DNA from: a virus
Length of the DNA: 27,005 nucleotides
Virus record (IMG/VR): IMGVR_UViG_3300020175_000039
Location: 1-27,005 of that record
Direction: 5' to 3' (one strand)
Below the pieces are notes generated by a model. That model did no database searches. It saw nothing but the letters and a program-made list of their open reading frames with translations, and was not told where the DNA came from. How positions within the stretch are numbered: position 1 is the stretch's first letter; every line of letters starts with the position of its first letter. A program made the position numbers and the translations under genes. Positions 8,501 through 17,214 of this stretch are shown in pieces.

Positions 8501-10110
8501 TTATAATCAGCATAAAATCCTTTTAATAATTCAAAATATTGAGGGCTACCATCTGAGCCAGTAAATGTTATTGTTATATTAGTTGCTGCTGATGAATCTA
8601 ATTCCGCTCTATATGTTACATAATCATTATATTGACATAGTAAACCAAATTGTGTAGAACCACTAGCTGGAGTTCCATTACCTGCTGTTGTAGTAAATGC
8701 ACTTGATGTATAACTATATTCTCCATTCGTTAATGTCTGAGTTGATACTTGTGCTACTTGATTATCAGTAACACCTCTGCTCTGATTAATTCTATTAACA
8801 AGTTGTGGTGATTGTATTACTACATTTGTTGTTACTCCATTTAAAAATGGTTGATTTGGGTTAGATAATGTTCCGTTTGCTACTGTAAATTCCCAGTAAG
8901 TACCAGGACCAATATTGTCTATAGATGTTACATCATAAATAATATTATTTGATGGGTTTGAATTTTGTTCTATTCTTATTTTTCCTAATGTTTGACCATG
9001 TGAGGCAAATGATTGAGAATAAGGGCCTAAATTTAAACCTATAGCATAACTATTCGCTAATGATATTTTAGTAGCTGATTGCTGTGTTGAATTATTAATT
9101 GCTACTTTACCTGCACCTGGGTCTGCTACTGCTGTTGAAGCATTAAATCCTATAGAGTTAAATGATTCTGATACATGCTCTTCATATATGCTATAAAATG
9201 CTCCTGCTATTGGGAAACTACTTAATGTATGATATTTAGTAAATATCCAAAAATCAACATCTCTAGTATCATGATATATTGTAAATGAACCACTATCTAA
9301 TGACTGTGAAACATTACCACCACCTTCATTTCCTACTACAGATAATTGAGCATAATCATATGCATCATTAAAAATTGTTCCTGTACTATTTCCTACATTT
9401 GTATTAACAGGGCTACCAACAGGTAAATAAGGGTTTGCTGGTATACCTGATCCTGTTTCTGTTAAAATATATGATTTATATGGTCTGTGTAAATAAGGAT
9501 TGTAATTATAAGTATCTCCATCCCCACCAACAGTATTAAATCCTCTAGAAACATAAAGTTCTTGATTGTCCCCTATTGGTATTGTAGTAGATGTAAAGTT
9601 AATATTACTAGCTTGTAAAGTAATAACAATATCATCTGATGTATTAATTCCTATAAAATTTAATTGGGCAGCCGTTATAGTAATTGTTTCTCCAACTTGC
9701 CAACCATCAGAAAGTGGAAAACTACCATTACCTGATAGTATACTAACTTGTGTTACAGCAAAAACCCCAGTTGTTACTTCTGTAGATACTACTGTTAATG
9801 CCGCATTTGTACCGTTTAAACTACCATTTAAATTTGTTATGGGTGTTCCACCTGCAGCATTTGTTACTGCTATAGAACTATAATTTATTCCTGTAGATGA
9901 AGGAACTAAATATCTATGCTCAACACCATTATCTACTACATAAGATACTCCAGCACCTAAAGAGGATATTTTTGAAGTATAATTAGCATTTAATATTGGA
10001 GTAGTGTCTTTAATACTATCGATCAAAGTATTCATACCTGATTTCGTACTCGATCCAGATACAAATATTTGATTTGTTGTTTCTTTGTAATAATATTTTA
10101 TGCTACTCAT
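5503..10110 (-). CDS. Very large virion structural protein (1535 aa)
   Basis: One uninterrupted frame from MSSIKYYYKE to the charged C-terminus (VIRDLRDKKLIE). The protein is beta-rich, with abundant Asn, Ser, Thr and Gly, few Cys, no transmembrane segment and no recognised catalytic motif. At about 94-170 it carries a module also found in two other structural proteins here (GWQVGETITITAAQL then DDIVITL). At about 625-640 there is a YGxx stretch (FGTDDYGTGDYGEQ) like those in the 355-residue protein. The C-terminal third is more ordered, with EFKIRIHWKQIKDAF, YLKYIINLSNADD and YRWYVDLNYQAEP. Position after the gp7/gpI-like gene suggests a peripheral baseplate or fibre-network protein, occupying the genomic place of T4 gp8-gp10, but no homology to those is visible. 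A putative promoter 10-mer lies 14 bases before the ATG. Confidence 0.85.
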   Translation of the reverse strand: MSSIKYYYKETTNQIFVSGSSTKSGMNTLIDSIKDTTPILNANYTSKISSLGAGVSYVVDNGVEHRYLVPSSTGINYSSIAVTNAAGGTPITNLNGSLNGTNAALTVVSTEVTTGVFAVTQVSILSGNGSFPLSDGWQVGETITITAAQLNFIGINTSDDIVITLQASNINFTSTTIPIGDNQELYVSRGFNTVGGDGDTYNYNPYLHRPYKSYILTETGSGIPANPYLPVGSPVNTNVGNSTGTIFNDAYDYAQLSVVGNEGGGNVSQSLDSGSFTIYHDTRDVDFWIFTKYHTLSSFPIAGAFYSIYEEHVSESFNSIGFNASTAVADPGAGKVAINNSTQQSATKISLANSYAIGLNLGPYSQSFASHGQTLGKIRIEQNSNPSNNIIYDVTSIDNIGPGTYWEFTVANGTLSNPNQPFLNGVTTNVVIQSPQLVNRINQSRGVTDNQVAQVSTQTLTNGEYSYTSSAFTTTAGNGTPASGSTQFGLLCQYNDYVTYRAELDSSAATNITITFTGSDGSPQYFELLKGFYADYNALVGTPSFAGTINYNTFSNNITNPSYTTNVAPVQGIFASKVNDVYISYSSSLSSSQDGLYVFNQLPSGDIQVTASMLVDVWRGEEPGAVFGTDDYGTGDYGEQPSTPGTTWTTASISIYTGSFPNSIPNIGSTPLTSSELRSSTIHTTPEPYTMSLLIPSESISFQDCLNVSISVSKSTGDVIQNSLVVKEYNLEFNNQLAGGGAKPVPTLIENAFSGSESTNGFSNAYNCQPILNNVSQYRRNKLIQEVDYSTDPYSPINFQQILSGSARKSTVPESNYTTLPSILPRYNGSRSTANGVNTIEGLGGEGGNETGFGVIPVVDYLTTYFGFANQIIDPYPVVNNKILLNVQYLINEAGDALQPTLSPYTAYDLEGSWTEGMLGRIGINQVSGSSQYDNLNGFQTIHRVAKEPVAVLWSQTGASTFAISGSEDYPNTTSSIPLAGNPDRVSSYDAPFCNYGLAAQGNVFNASDFNDKLITLSNLLGGITSSIAVNTTDIDYPTDYGLSGSGANIYVSSSLITQSVSEPNYVGNAGEYYFTPDPFATNPSITSLNPPSLSDDYKIVLNYQQESSAIWKVKTDNGGFWDSSDYNESYIGYIVVRLQKTTNTSLTTNSWTNCKMKLLSEPSLLGYYGNGSESFNLRTILGQNNAGLRLNRTEFKIRIHWKQIKDAFTQAGKELKNADYLKYIINLSNADDENLVSGTRYRWYVDLNYQAEPLQDDHNFWNPTYSWYTDWTKPNLTVGGPFFSTNIEGDLGGQSSTNNALNYPYWDFSQSAAQPVLNVIELQSPNGNTSYGVENGYYQGFLPYTASSNEVFPGGLEPADTVIAQNNIPWSVMVGDEIRFENNESKSFRIQEVITPQENNSLNQVNKLKLILDNTVSPSTNLNFFILRRYRYSPNSIVIDNIFPYGGLPAEKEFVVSNNTTTNFFDASGEVKTGDATTSSAVQTPSGSFIDKYQPLLKQNNTPSGIIFPQYPIAAIELEPDKVIRDLRDKKLIE

Positions 10111-10124
10111 TGTCTATAATATAA

Positions 10125-10134
10125 TTATAAATAT
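10125..10134 (-). promoter_or_regulatory. Putative late promoter 10-mer before the 1535-aa protein gene
   Basis: The coding strand reads ATATTTATAATTATATTATA and contains the identical 10-mer. It lies 14 bases before the ATG at 10110, in the 42-base gap after the 2168-residue protein. Confidence 0.5.
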
Positions 10135-10152
10135 TTAATTTATCACGTTTTC

Positions 10153-13100
10153 TTAGTTAAAATATGAACTATCTATTGTTGCACCAAACCCATTAGAATT
10201 ATTTGAGGTAAACCATTGTTGTACTAATATTTGTGATGATTGTCCTGTTCCATAATTGTTAAATGGTGTTAATACTACATATGCTGATCTTACAAATGCT
10301 CCATTTGATGGATAAATACCTGGAGAAATTGAACTACAAGTTAATGTAATAGTATTAGGTGTTGAAGTAACGGGTGATGTTACTGATAACCAGTTACTTG
10401 CTGGGAATGCTAAATTTTCAACATAATTAATTGATGTTAAATATTGTACATTAGCTCCTCCTAATCCTACAACATCTACTGTTATAGTACCACCTGATTG
10501 ATATTGAGGTTCCCAACTATAAAACCCAACTCCATTAAATAGTGTATTTACTTTTCCTGGTGGTTGAGGTACAACTAATGGGCTTAACCCAATATTTGCT
10601 AAGGATGGGGATGGTGTAGTAAACACATCAAACCCTAACCCCAATTCAACAGTTGATGCTGTAATTGAACCTGTATATAATTGTAAATCTGTTGTTCCTA
10701 AATTACCTACTAAACTAGAATTATCTAATATTTGTGTTGTACTTGCGGTAACATTAATAAACCATGGTAATACACTTTGTGTATAAGGTTCAAAACCATC
10801 ATAATCATATTCTCTTGATGATGTTGTAAAGTTATTAAACCCAAATGGATCATGATAAAAACCAGATGATGTTGTTAAAAATATTGTTGAATCTCCTGGT
10901 GTTGCTTTATAATAATTAGCTTGACCCCAACCTCTAATAAATGATTCTGTAGGGAAGCTTTGTGCTTCAGGTGGGAAATATCCTTGGGGTATAGATGAAG
11001 TTAAACCTGATTCAAGTATTACAAGAGGATCATCTCCTGATTGTGTTGCTTGATATATAAAGTCTCCACTAGCACTAAAGGATAAATCGTAAGTTTGTGT
11101 ATCAAAAGATGTAATTGCATCTGATGATGGTTCAGAGAATATGTTTAATAAATTAGATATATCTCCTAAATTATTTGATGGTTGGTTAGTTGCTGAACCT
11201 ATATAATAAGTTTGGAAGCCATTAATAGCATTATTTAAATAATCTGCTGCATTTGTAAATGTAAATGTTACATAATCTGCTGTATTGATGTATGGTCTAG
11301 TTAATTCACCATTAACATCTTTGAAAGACATTTTTATGTATTTTACTTTATTAGTTACCGTTTGTATAGGTGTTGAAAAATTGTCTGCCTCTAGTGCAAC
11401 AATTAAAGATTGATCTACAACAGCACCTATTATAGGGTCTAATGTTGCTAAATCAGTAGTTGATATTTCAAATGTGTCTCCAACTGCATAATTAGCTCCT
11501 ATATTAAGTATATTTGCTGTCATTATTGGTGTTCCATTTTGAATAGATTGTGATAATGAAATTTCAATACCACTACCACTTATTGAAGTAGTTTGAGATG
11601 GTGTAGGTGTCCATGCTGCTGATGATGCAGATGATGCTGGGTATGATGTTACTGATACATTAGCTTGTTTTAAAACAAATTCTGCATCTCCTGTTCCTCC
11701 TGGTCCTAAACTAGTAGAATTTAAATATGCTTCCGTAAAATTAATAGTTTGACCTACTTGTGCTGTTGCAGGATTACCTCCTGCTAAATTGCTTGGGTAA
11801 AAACTAATAATATCTCCACTTGCATTTGTAAGTAATGATCCCGAAATACCACCATCTGGCGATGTTGAAGATGAGTAAGTACCTATATACCCTTCAGAAC
11901 CGTCATTAGCTACTGAAGTATCTGCATGTTGACCTATTGCAAATGCTTGAGTTTGGTATCCCGTTGCTGTAGGGGAACCAACACCTGTAATTACTCCTAA
12001 TGCTATTGGTCCTGAGGAAGCAACAGTATAAGGTGATTGTGTTATTGGTAATTCTTCTCCTAAAAGTAATACATCAGCTAAACTTGATGTTAATGTATCT
12101 GCCCAAAACCATACATTTCCTGCTAATGGTTGGAATTCAGGACTTAAAAAATTATCTTCTGTAAATGTTGCTTCATTAAACCATTGGATAAAGAATTGAT
12201 AATCAACAATTGCATCTTGTCCAAAAAATGTTGAACATATGTCTTTTAAACCTACTGGTAAAGATCCAGTACCTGCTTGGAATTCACCATTATAAAACTC
12301 ACGTTGATCTATTCTTGGTAATGTATATTGTCCTTGACCTGCACCTAATGTTTTAGATGCTGTATTTGGACTACCTATACCTAAAGTTGTTTCTGAGTAT
12401 TCTTCAAATCCTTGAGAAAATCCTGGATATAATTTCCAGAACATTGAGCCTGATATTTCATTATTAGTTAAACCCGTAGTAGGTAAACCTCCTATAATAA
12501 AACATACTTCTAAAGCTTCATTGTCAATATATGATACTGCTGGGTTGTTTTCTGTTACTGTTAAGTGAAATATAATATCACCAGATGATTTAACTACAGC
12601 TTCTTGACCATACAATGATGGGGATATTTCTGTTCCATCACTATAATCGGCATCTCCAAAACCTCCACCTTCTATGCTTTCCATGAAATTTATTTCATGT
12701 GTAATCATACCATCTACCCCTCCATCAAGTTGAACATAGCATGATTGGCTAAAGAACATCGATGCTGAGTATAATTGTTGTAAATATAATTGAGGTATAG
12801 CTTGGCCATCTGATTGTGAGATGTTAATGCTCATTGTATTAGTGGCTGTACCTACTGTTGAGGTAAATCCTAGAGAACCTACTGTTGGAGGAATATCTAA
12901 TTCAGAATTTGATGATGTAAAGAAATAATTATCAAAGCATACTTTTTGGTCTGATGCACTTATAGGTGCAGTATATAAACTATTATATGGTTCAAATACA
13001 CCACCTGTACCACCATCAAATACTTCAATTGAAGAACCACTACCCTGAACATTTGCATATTGAGGGAAGTTTGGTGCCGTTTTAGCTAATGCTAAATTAT

Positions 13101-16100
13101 TAGAATCTAAAGTTATTACTATATCATTTGTTGCTGTAATACCAGTTGAAGCTAATGTTGCTTGGTTAATTGTTATTTCTTCTGTTCTATAATAATCACT
13201 ACCAGTATTAATTACTGAAACTGATTTTATATTACCACTATCAACATGAAGTTGGAAGGTTGCACCTGAACCTGAAACTCCATTTACTGATCCTGTTATT
13301 GGTAATTCTGAACCTGTAACATAAGAACCTCCTGGAGTAATACCTACAAAATCAACACTATTAAATGACAATAAATCATTACTAATTAAAGCCCCAGATT
13401 GTGTATATTGAGCTGTATCAAAGTATGTTGGTACTTCTGTATAATATACTTCATAATCCCTTGGTGCCGATTTTACACTACCAGAATATTCTGGTATAGA
13501 AAACGACATTGAAGGTGGTGCTTGTTTATTTCTTTCTAATAAATTTTGTTTTATTACTACACCCGATGATAAACTTGTTCTTGCAGGTGTAAAATCTTCT
13601 ATCATTTTAAATAATGAATTATCAAAGAATTTAATTAACCTTACAAAATCATTTACATCATAGCTTTTTATATATTTTGTAAAATATGCATCTCTTAAGG
13701 CGTCTAATTCTGGGTATGAATAAGTTGACTCAGATATTTGTCTTGGGTCTCCTATATAATCTCCTAAATTAAAATCACCTACTTGTGCTATTATATCATC
13801 ATTAATTTGGTCCTGTGGAGAAAATGCTACTTCTAAATAATTAATATTAGGAGCACTTCCACTAGGGTATGGTGTTTGTTGTATTGATCTATATGGTGAT
13901 AAAGTAGAACCTGATGGGATTGTAGTTGTTACAATATGTACTTTATCTGTAATTCTATTTTTAATACCTCCTGGTACTTGGTTTAAGAAAATACTTTCTG
14001 TATTTTGTATAAAAGATCCTGTCAAGTAAAAATTACTATCACTAGCAAAGGATTGGGTTATTTCCCATGATCCAGTTACTTTAGGGTGAATAGAAGTTCT
14101 ACTACCTGTGTTTAATTCTGTACCTAAATCTGCTCTAAACATTAATTCATCTGGAGCTGTATTAACACCTGTACCTTGTGTTGAATAAGGGTTAACTACA
14201 TAATCAAAGAAAAAACTTTCACTTAATGGTGTATCCCAATATCTTACTTCTTGTAAGGCACCAGATAGTGGTGCGTGATTTAATGAATTTAAAATTAAAT
14301 TACTAGCACTAGGAATATAAGCTGTTGTTGCTGTCTTCCAATATTGCCCCTGAGTTACTGCTATATGATCGGATCCGCTAAATCCAATTTCTTCTCCTAT
14401 TCTATTTGCAACATAAAGTGATGCAGTAGTTGTATTATCATAATCATAAGTTGCTTGTACTGACCACCACCCTTGATCAAAGAAAGGTAAACTAACACTT
14501 GCAGATCTACCTGCAGCATATCCTACTTGACCTTCAGGATAAAATGCTAAAGTACCATAAGCATTACTTTCACTTGGAACTGATCCACTCCAACTTCCTG
14601 ATATTGTGCCATTACCGTCATATTCTAAAGTTATAAATGCATTATTATAATCTAATACAAATAAATTTTGATAAAATGATGAGGTTGGAATTCCTGTTGT
14701 TTTAAATCTAAGTTGAACAGTTTGTGGGGATGTATCTACATTAGGCCATGCTGAATTCCCTGCCCAAGATGATGTTATATAAGTTGGGTTACTAATACCT
14801 TCTAATTGTAAGGCATAGTTAAATTGGTTTTGTGAATAATCCCAATCTTTAGTTGTGTCTCTATCTTTACTTCCAAATTCACTAATTCTTAAAATTGTAT
14901 CTGGGATCCCATAAGAAGTAATTAATGCTCTTAACCCTCCTATTGTACCTTTACGTTTAAGTAAATTAGGTAGGTTGTGGTAAATACGTTTATATAAACG
15001 TTTATTTACATTGTCTAATGGGACTATGTCATCCGAAGCTGATATTTCAGTATCTACGTATTCATACCCAGAAGGCGTGTCAACTTTGCCATTAATTGAC
15101 CCCGTCATATATGGGAAAGGGAATGTACTTCCTGAAGGTGTTATACCTAAAAACGCAGTATATAAATCATCAGTATTAAAATTATTACTATATAGTTTTA
15201 TACCAAAATCCTTAATTGCGTCAGCTACTAAATCTTTAGAAATACCATAATCTAACCTATTATCAGCATCAAATCTAGTAGTAATATTTTTTGTGTATAA
15301 CCAAGTATTATCGTATTGTTGAGCTACCATATCAACAAATAACTCATATTTAGCGTTATTTGGATCTGTTTTTAAATACTCGGGTATTGTGTTTTTTAAA
15401 TAATTATCATTTTCTTCATCATAATTAGAAGCTGATAATGATTGGCCTCCATAATATGCATTACTAGGATCTGCACTACCTAACCAAGTTAAAACTTCTG
15501 AACTTCCAGTACTATATAAGGTAAAAGGAGGTTCGGTGTTTGATTTAGGGTAAGAATATTCTGATCCACTATTATAGTATAAGAAGTATTCATACCCATC
15601 AAAATTCTTTTCTATTTCAGCAATTTTACTTGTAAATTCAGCATTACTTTCACTGTATGCTATAGATCCAGTTCCACCATCTGTAATTTGGGATAGAATA
15701 TTGTTTAAAGTATTTTGATATTGTTCTATCAATCCTACTTTATATACAAAGTTTTCTAATCTAGTATATGCTGATGAAAATTGTATAAAATCATTATAGT
15801 CTGTATAATCAACACTAATAGATACTTCTTTTCTATTTAATAAGTTTTTAACTTGATTAGCAGAGCTTGTTAGATTTGTTCCTATTAATGAGTTATAATC
15901 ATAAACTTGACTTGCTACTCCTGATTCTTGTGTTAAATTTAAAGAATAATTTGGACCTAAAATAAATTGAAAATCATTAGGTATAAATTCTTCAAAAGGG
16001 AAAGTAACATTATATGCTTGGGGTGCTGAAATTTCTTCTACTACCCACAATGTTGATTTTAATCCAAATTGTACTGGTAAAGGTTCATATAATTTTACTA

Positions 16101-16659
16101 ATATAGAAGGTTCAACTTCTGATTCAGTATCTAATTTTATATTGTTTGCAATACATTGTTGATCATTACCAAAATTAAGTAAGAAATCTACAAAATATTC
16201 GGAGTTTTCTCTTGATGATATAAAATCATTACTTGAGCTTATAATCCTACTATCTGCTATAGTATTACTTTTTAATCTAACCTCTGTTCTATCCGAACTA
16301 ATTTCACTAATATAGTAATTAACTGTTATATTTGAATCTAGTAAATATCTATAAAAATTATATGTTGAATAAAATGAACCATAATCATATCCTATGTTTT
16401 CTAAGTCTTGATTAGGGTATAATATTGTATCTCCATTTATAACACTATATGAATTTACAGAAACTGCTTTAATATTTGGGGCAGAAGGATATATTAAAGT
16501 TTTATTTTCATCATAGGCATAATATTCTATATAATCAGTAGATGAAGTAAAAGCAGTATCTAATCTCGATGAAGAGATTAATATATTATCTTGTTCCGTA
16601 TATTGTTGGAACTCAAATGTTACTGGATTTACTTGTTGTATTGTTATATTATTATCCAT
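10153..16659 (-). CDS. Giant baseplate wedge-type protein with gp7/gpI-like motif and LamG-like domain
   Basis: A frame of 2168 residues from MDNNITIQQV. An ATG 11 codons upstream (16692) would overlap the previous gene by 32 bases. The start at 16659 lies one base after that gene's TAA and has AGGA about 11 bases upstream, so it is preferred. Around residues 553-595 is LPNLLKRKGTIGGLRAL followed by YGIPDTILRISEFG, resembling the KGT motif of P2 gpI-type wedge proteins, to which T4 gp7 is related. Next, about 640-823, is a LamG/concanavalin-like beta region (QGWWSVQATYDYD, ALQEVRYWDTPLSE). Around 980-1045 is a helical stretch with FFDNSLFKMIEDFTPAR and LLERNK. Two copies of the shared beta module follow, near bases 13090-13300 and 11370-11700. 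The rest is beta-rich and unassigned. Position soon after gp6 supports a wedge role. It is about twice the length of T4 gp7 (1032), so extra domains appear grafted on. Confidence 0.85.
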   Translation of the reverse strand: MDNNITIQQVNPVTFEFQQYTEQDNILISSSRLDTAFTSSTDYIEYYAYDENKTLIYPSAPNIKAVSVNSYSVINGDTILYPNQDLENIGYDYGSFYSTYNFYRYLLDSNITVNYYISEISSDRTEVRLKSNTIADSRIISSSNDFISSRENSEYFVDFLLNFGNDQQCIANNIKLDTESEVEPSILVKLYEPLPVQFGLKSTLWVVEEISAPQAYNVTFPFEEFIPNDFQFILGPNYSLNLTQESGVASQVYDYNSLIGTNLTSSANQVKNLLNRKEVSISVDYTDYNDFIQFSSAYTRLENFVYKVGLIEQYQNTLNNILSQITDGGTGSIAYSESNAEFTSKIAEIEKNFDGYEYFLYYNSGSEYSYPKSNTEPPFTLYSTGSSEVLTWLGSADPSNAYYGGQSLSASNYDEENDNYLKNTIPEYLKTDPNNAKYELFVDMVAQQYDNTWLYTKNITTRFDADNRLDYGISKDLVADAIKDFGIKLYSNNFNTDDLYTAFLGITPSGSTFPFPYMTGSINGKVDTPSGYEYVDTEISASDDIVPLDNVNKRLYKRIYHNLPNLLKRKGTIGGLRALITSYGIPDTILRISEFGSKDRDTTKDWDYSQNQFNYALQLEGISNPTYITSSWAGNSAWPNVDTSPQTVQLRFKTTGIPTSSFYQNLFVLDYNNAFITLEYDGNGTISGSWSGSVPSESNAYGTLAFYPEGQVGYAAGRSASVSLPFFDQGWWSVQATYDYDNTTTASLYVANRIGEEIGFSGSDHIAVTQGQYWKTATTAYIPSASNLILNSLNHAPLSGALQEVRYWDTPLSESFFFDYVVNPYSTQGTGVNTAPDELMFRADLGTELNTGSRTSIHPKVTGSWEITQSFASDSNFYLTGSFIQNTESIFLNQVPGGIKNRITDKVHIVTTTIPSGSTLSPYRSIQQTPYPSGSAPNINYLEVAFSPQDQINDDIIAQVGDFNLGDYIGDPRQISESTYSYPELDALRDAYFTKYIKSYDVNDFVRLIKFFDNSLFKMIEDFTPARTSLSSGVVIKQNLLERNKQAPPSMSFSIPEYSGSVKSAPRDYEVYYTEVPTYFDTAQYTQSGALISNDLLSFNSVDFVGITPGGSYVTGSELPITGSVNGVSGSGATFQLHVDSGNIKSVSVINTGSDYYRTEEITINQATLASTGITATNDIVITLDSNNLALAKTAPNFPQYANVQGSGSSIEVFDGGTGGVFEPYNSLYTAPISASDQKVCFDNYFFTSSNSELDIPPTVGSLGFTSTVGTATNTMSINISQSDGQAIPQLYLQQLYSASMFFSQSCYVQLDGGVDGMITHEINFMESIEGGGFGDADYSDGTEISPSLYGQEAVVKSSGDIIFHLTVTENNPAVSYIDNEALEVCFIIGGLPTTGLTNNEISGSMFWKLYPGFSQGFEEYSETTLGIGSPNTASKTLGAGQGQYTLPRIDQREFYNGEFQAGTGSLPVGLKDICSTFFGQDAIVDYQFFIQWFNEATFTEDNFLSPEFQPLAGNVWFWADTLTSSLADVLLLGEELPITQSPYTVASSGPIALGVITGVGSPTATGYQTQAFAIGQHADTSVANDGSEGYIGTYSSSTSPDGGISGSLLTNASGDIISFYPSNLAGGNPATAQVGQTINFTEAYLNSTSLGPGGTGDAEFVLKQANVSVTSYPASSASSAAWTPTPSQTTSISGSGIEISLSQSIQNGTPIMTANILNIGANYAVGDTFEISTTDLATLDPIIGAVVDQSLIVALEADNFSTPIQTVTNKVKYIKMSFKDVNGELTRPYINTADYVTFTFTNAADYLNNAINGFQTYYIGSATNQPSNNLGDISNLLNIFSEPSSDAITSFDTQTYDLSFSASGDFIYQATQSGDDPLVILESGLTSSIPQGYFPPEAQSFPTESFIRGWGQANYYKATPGDSTIFLTTSSGFYHDPFGFNNFTTSSREYDYDGFEPYTQSVLPWFINVTASTTQILDNSSLVGNLGTTDLQLYTGSITASTVELGLGFDVFTTPSPSLANIGLSPLVVPQPPGKVNTLFNGVGFYSWEPQYQSGGTITVDVVGLGGANVQYLTSINYVENLAFPASNWLSVTSPVTSTPNTITLTCSSISPGIYPSNGAFVRSAYVVLTPFNNYGTGQSSQILVQQWFTSNNSNGFGATIDSSYFN

Positions 16660-16660
16660 A

Positions 16661-17203
16661 TTAATATGTTCCTGATGTTGTTCCACTTCCACCTGCCGTT
16701 GATGTTGAAGTTGAATTTGAAGGTGAATTTGCTACTATACCTGAGTTAGTAGTTCCTTCATCAAACTCTTCAGTAGAATTTAAATTTAAATCTTTTGTTA
16801 CTTGTTGTATTGTGTCATCACTAGTATTATCTAAAGCTTGAGCATCGAAGTCAATAGTTCTACCTGTTAATGCTTCTACTTTTTCAATTTGTGCTTGTAA
16901 TAAATCTTTTCTTAATTGTGTTATTTCGTCCTGTAAGCTATTAATTAATTTACTATCTTGGTCATAATTAATATACTGAGCACTTGATTCAATTAAAAAT
17001 TGGTGGGAATTAGTATCACCAAAAGCTGGTATTTCGTAGAATAAATCATTATATTGTTCAAAAAATTCTTCAACTGTAAAAGTATCATCTAGTTGTTCGG
17101 GTAGAGATATATTACCTAATTGTCTAAATTTAGTGTCAATTATTTTAGGATATTCTGTTTTAGAATATACTTTTTTTATAAGGTCAATTCTTTCCTCTGC
17201 CAT
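16661..17203 (-). CDS. Structural protein with central coiled coil (180 aa)
   Basis: The N-terminal part (about 1-80) contains TVEEFFEQYNDLFYEIP and FGDTNSHQFLIESSAQYI, giving a compact helical domain. A coiled coil follows (about 80-112, with LINSLQDEITQLRKDLLQAQ). The C-terminus is acidic and then a low-complexity Ser/Thr/Gly tail (about 155-180). It sits between the DNRLRE-like gene (11-base gap) and the giant wedge-type gene (1-base gap), so it is probably a baseplate wedge assembly partner. It resembles T4 gp53 in size and genomic neighbourhood but not visibly in sequence, so I do not use that name. Confidence 0.8.
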   Translation of the reverse strand: MAEERIDLIKKVYSKTEYPKIIDTKFRQLGNISLPEQLDDTFTVEEFFEQYNDLFYEIPAFGDTNSHQFLIESSAQYINYDQDSKLINSLQDEITQLRKDLLQAQIEKVEALTGRTIDFDAQALDNTSDDTIQQVTKDLNLNSTEEFDEGTTNSGIVANSPSNSTSTSTAGGSGTTSGTY

Positions 17204-17214
17204 TTTATAGCTTT

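Noticed and set aside
9566-9883. Plus-strand frame of 105 codons
   Set aside because: Antisense to the 1535-aa protein gene, in the region of the shared module; the composition is what a reversed Thr/Asn/Ile-rich gene would give.
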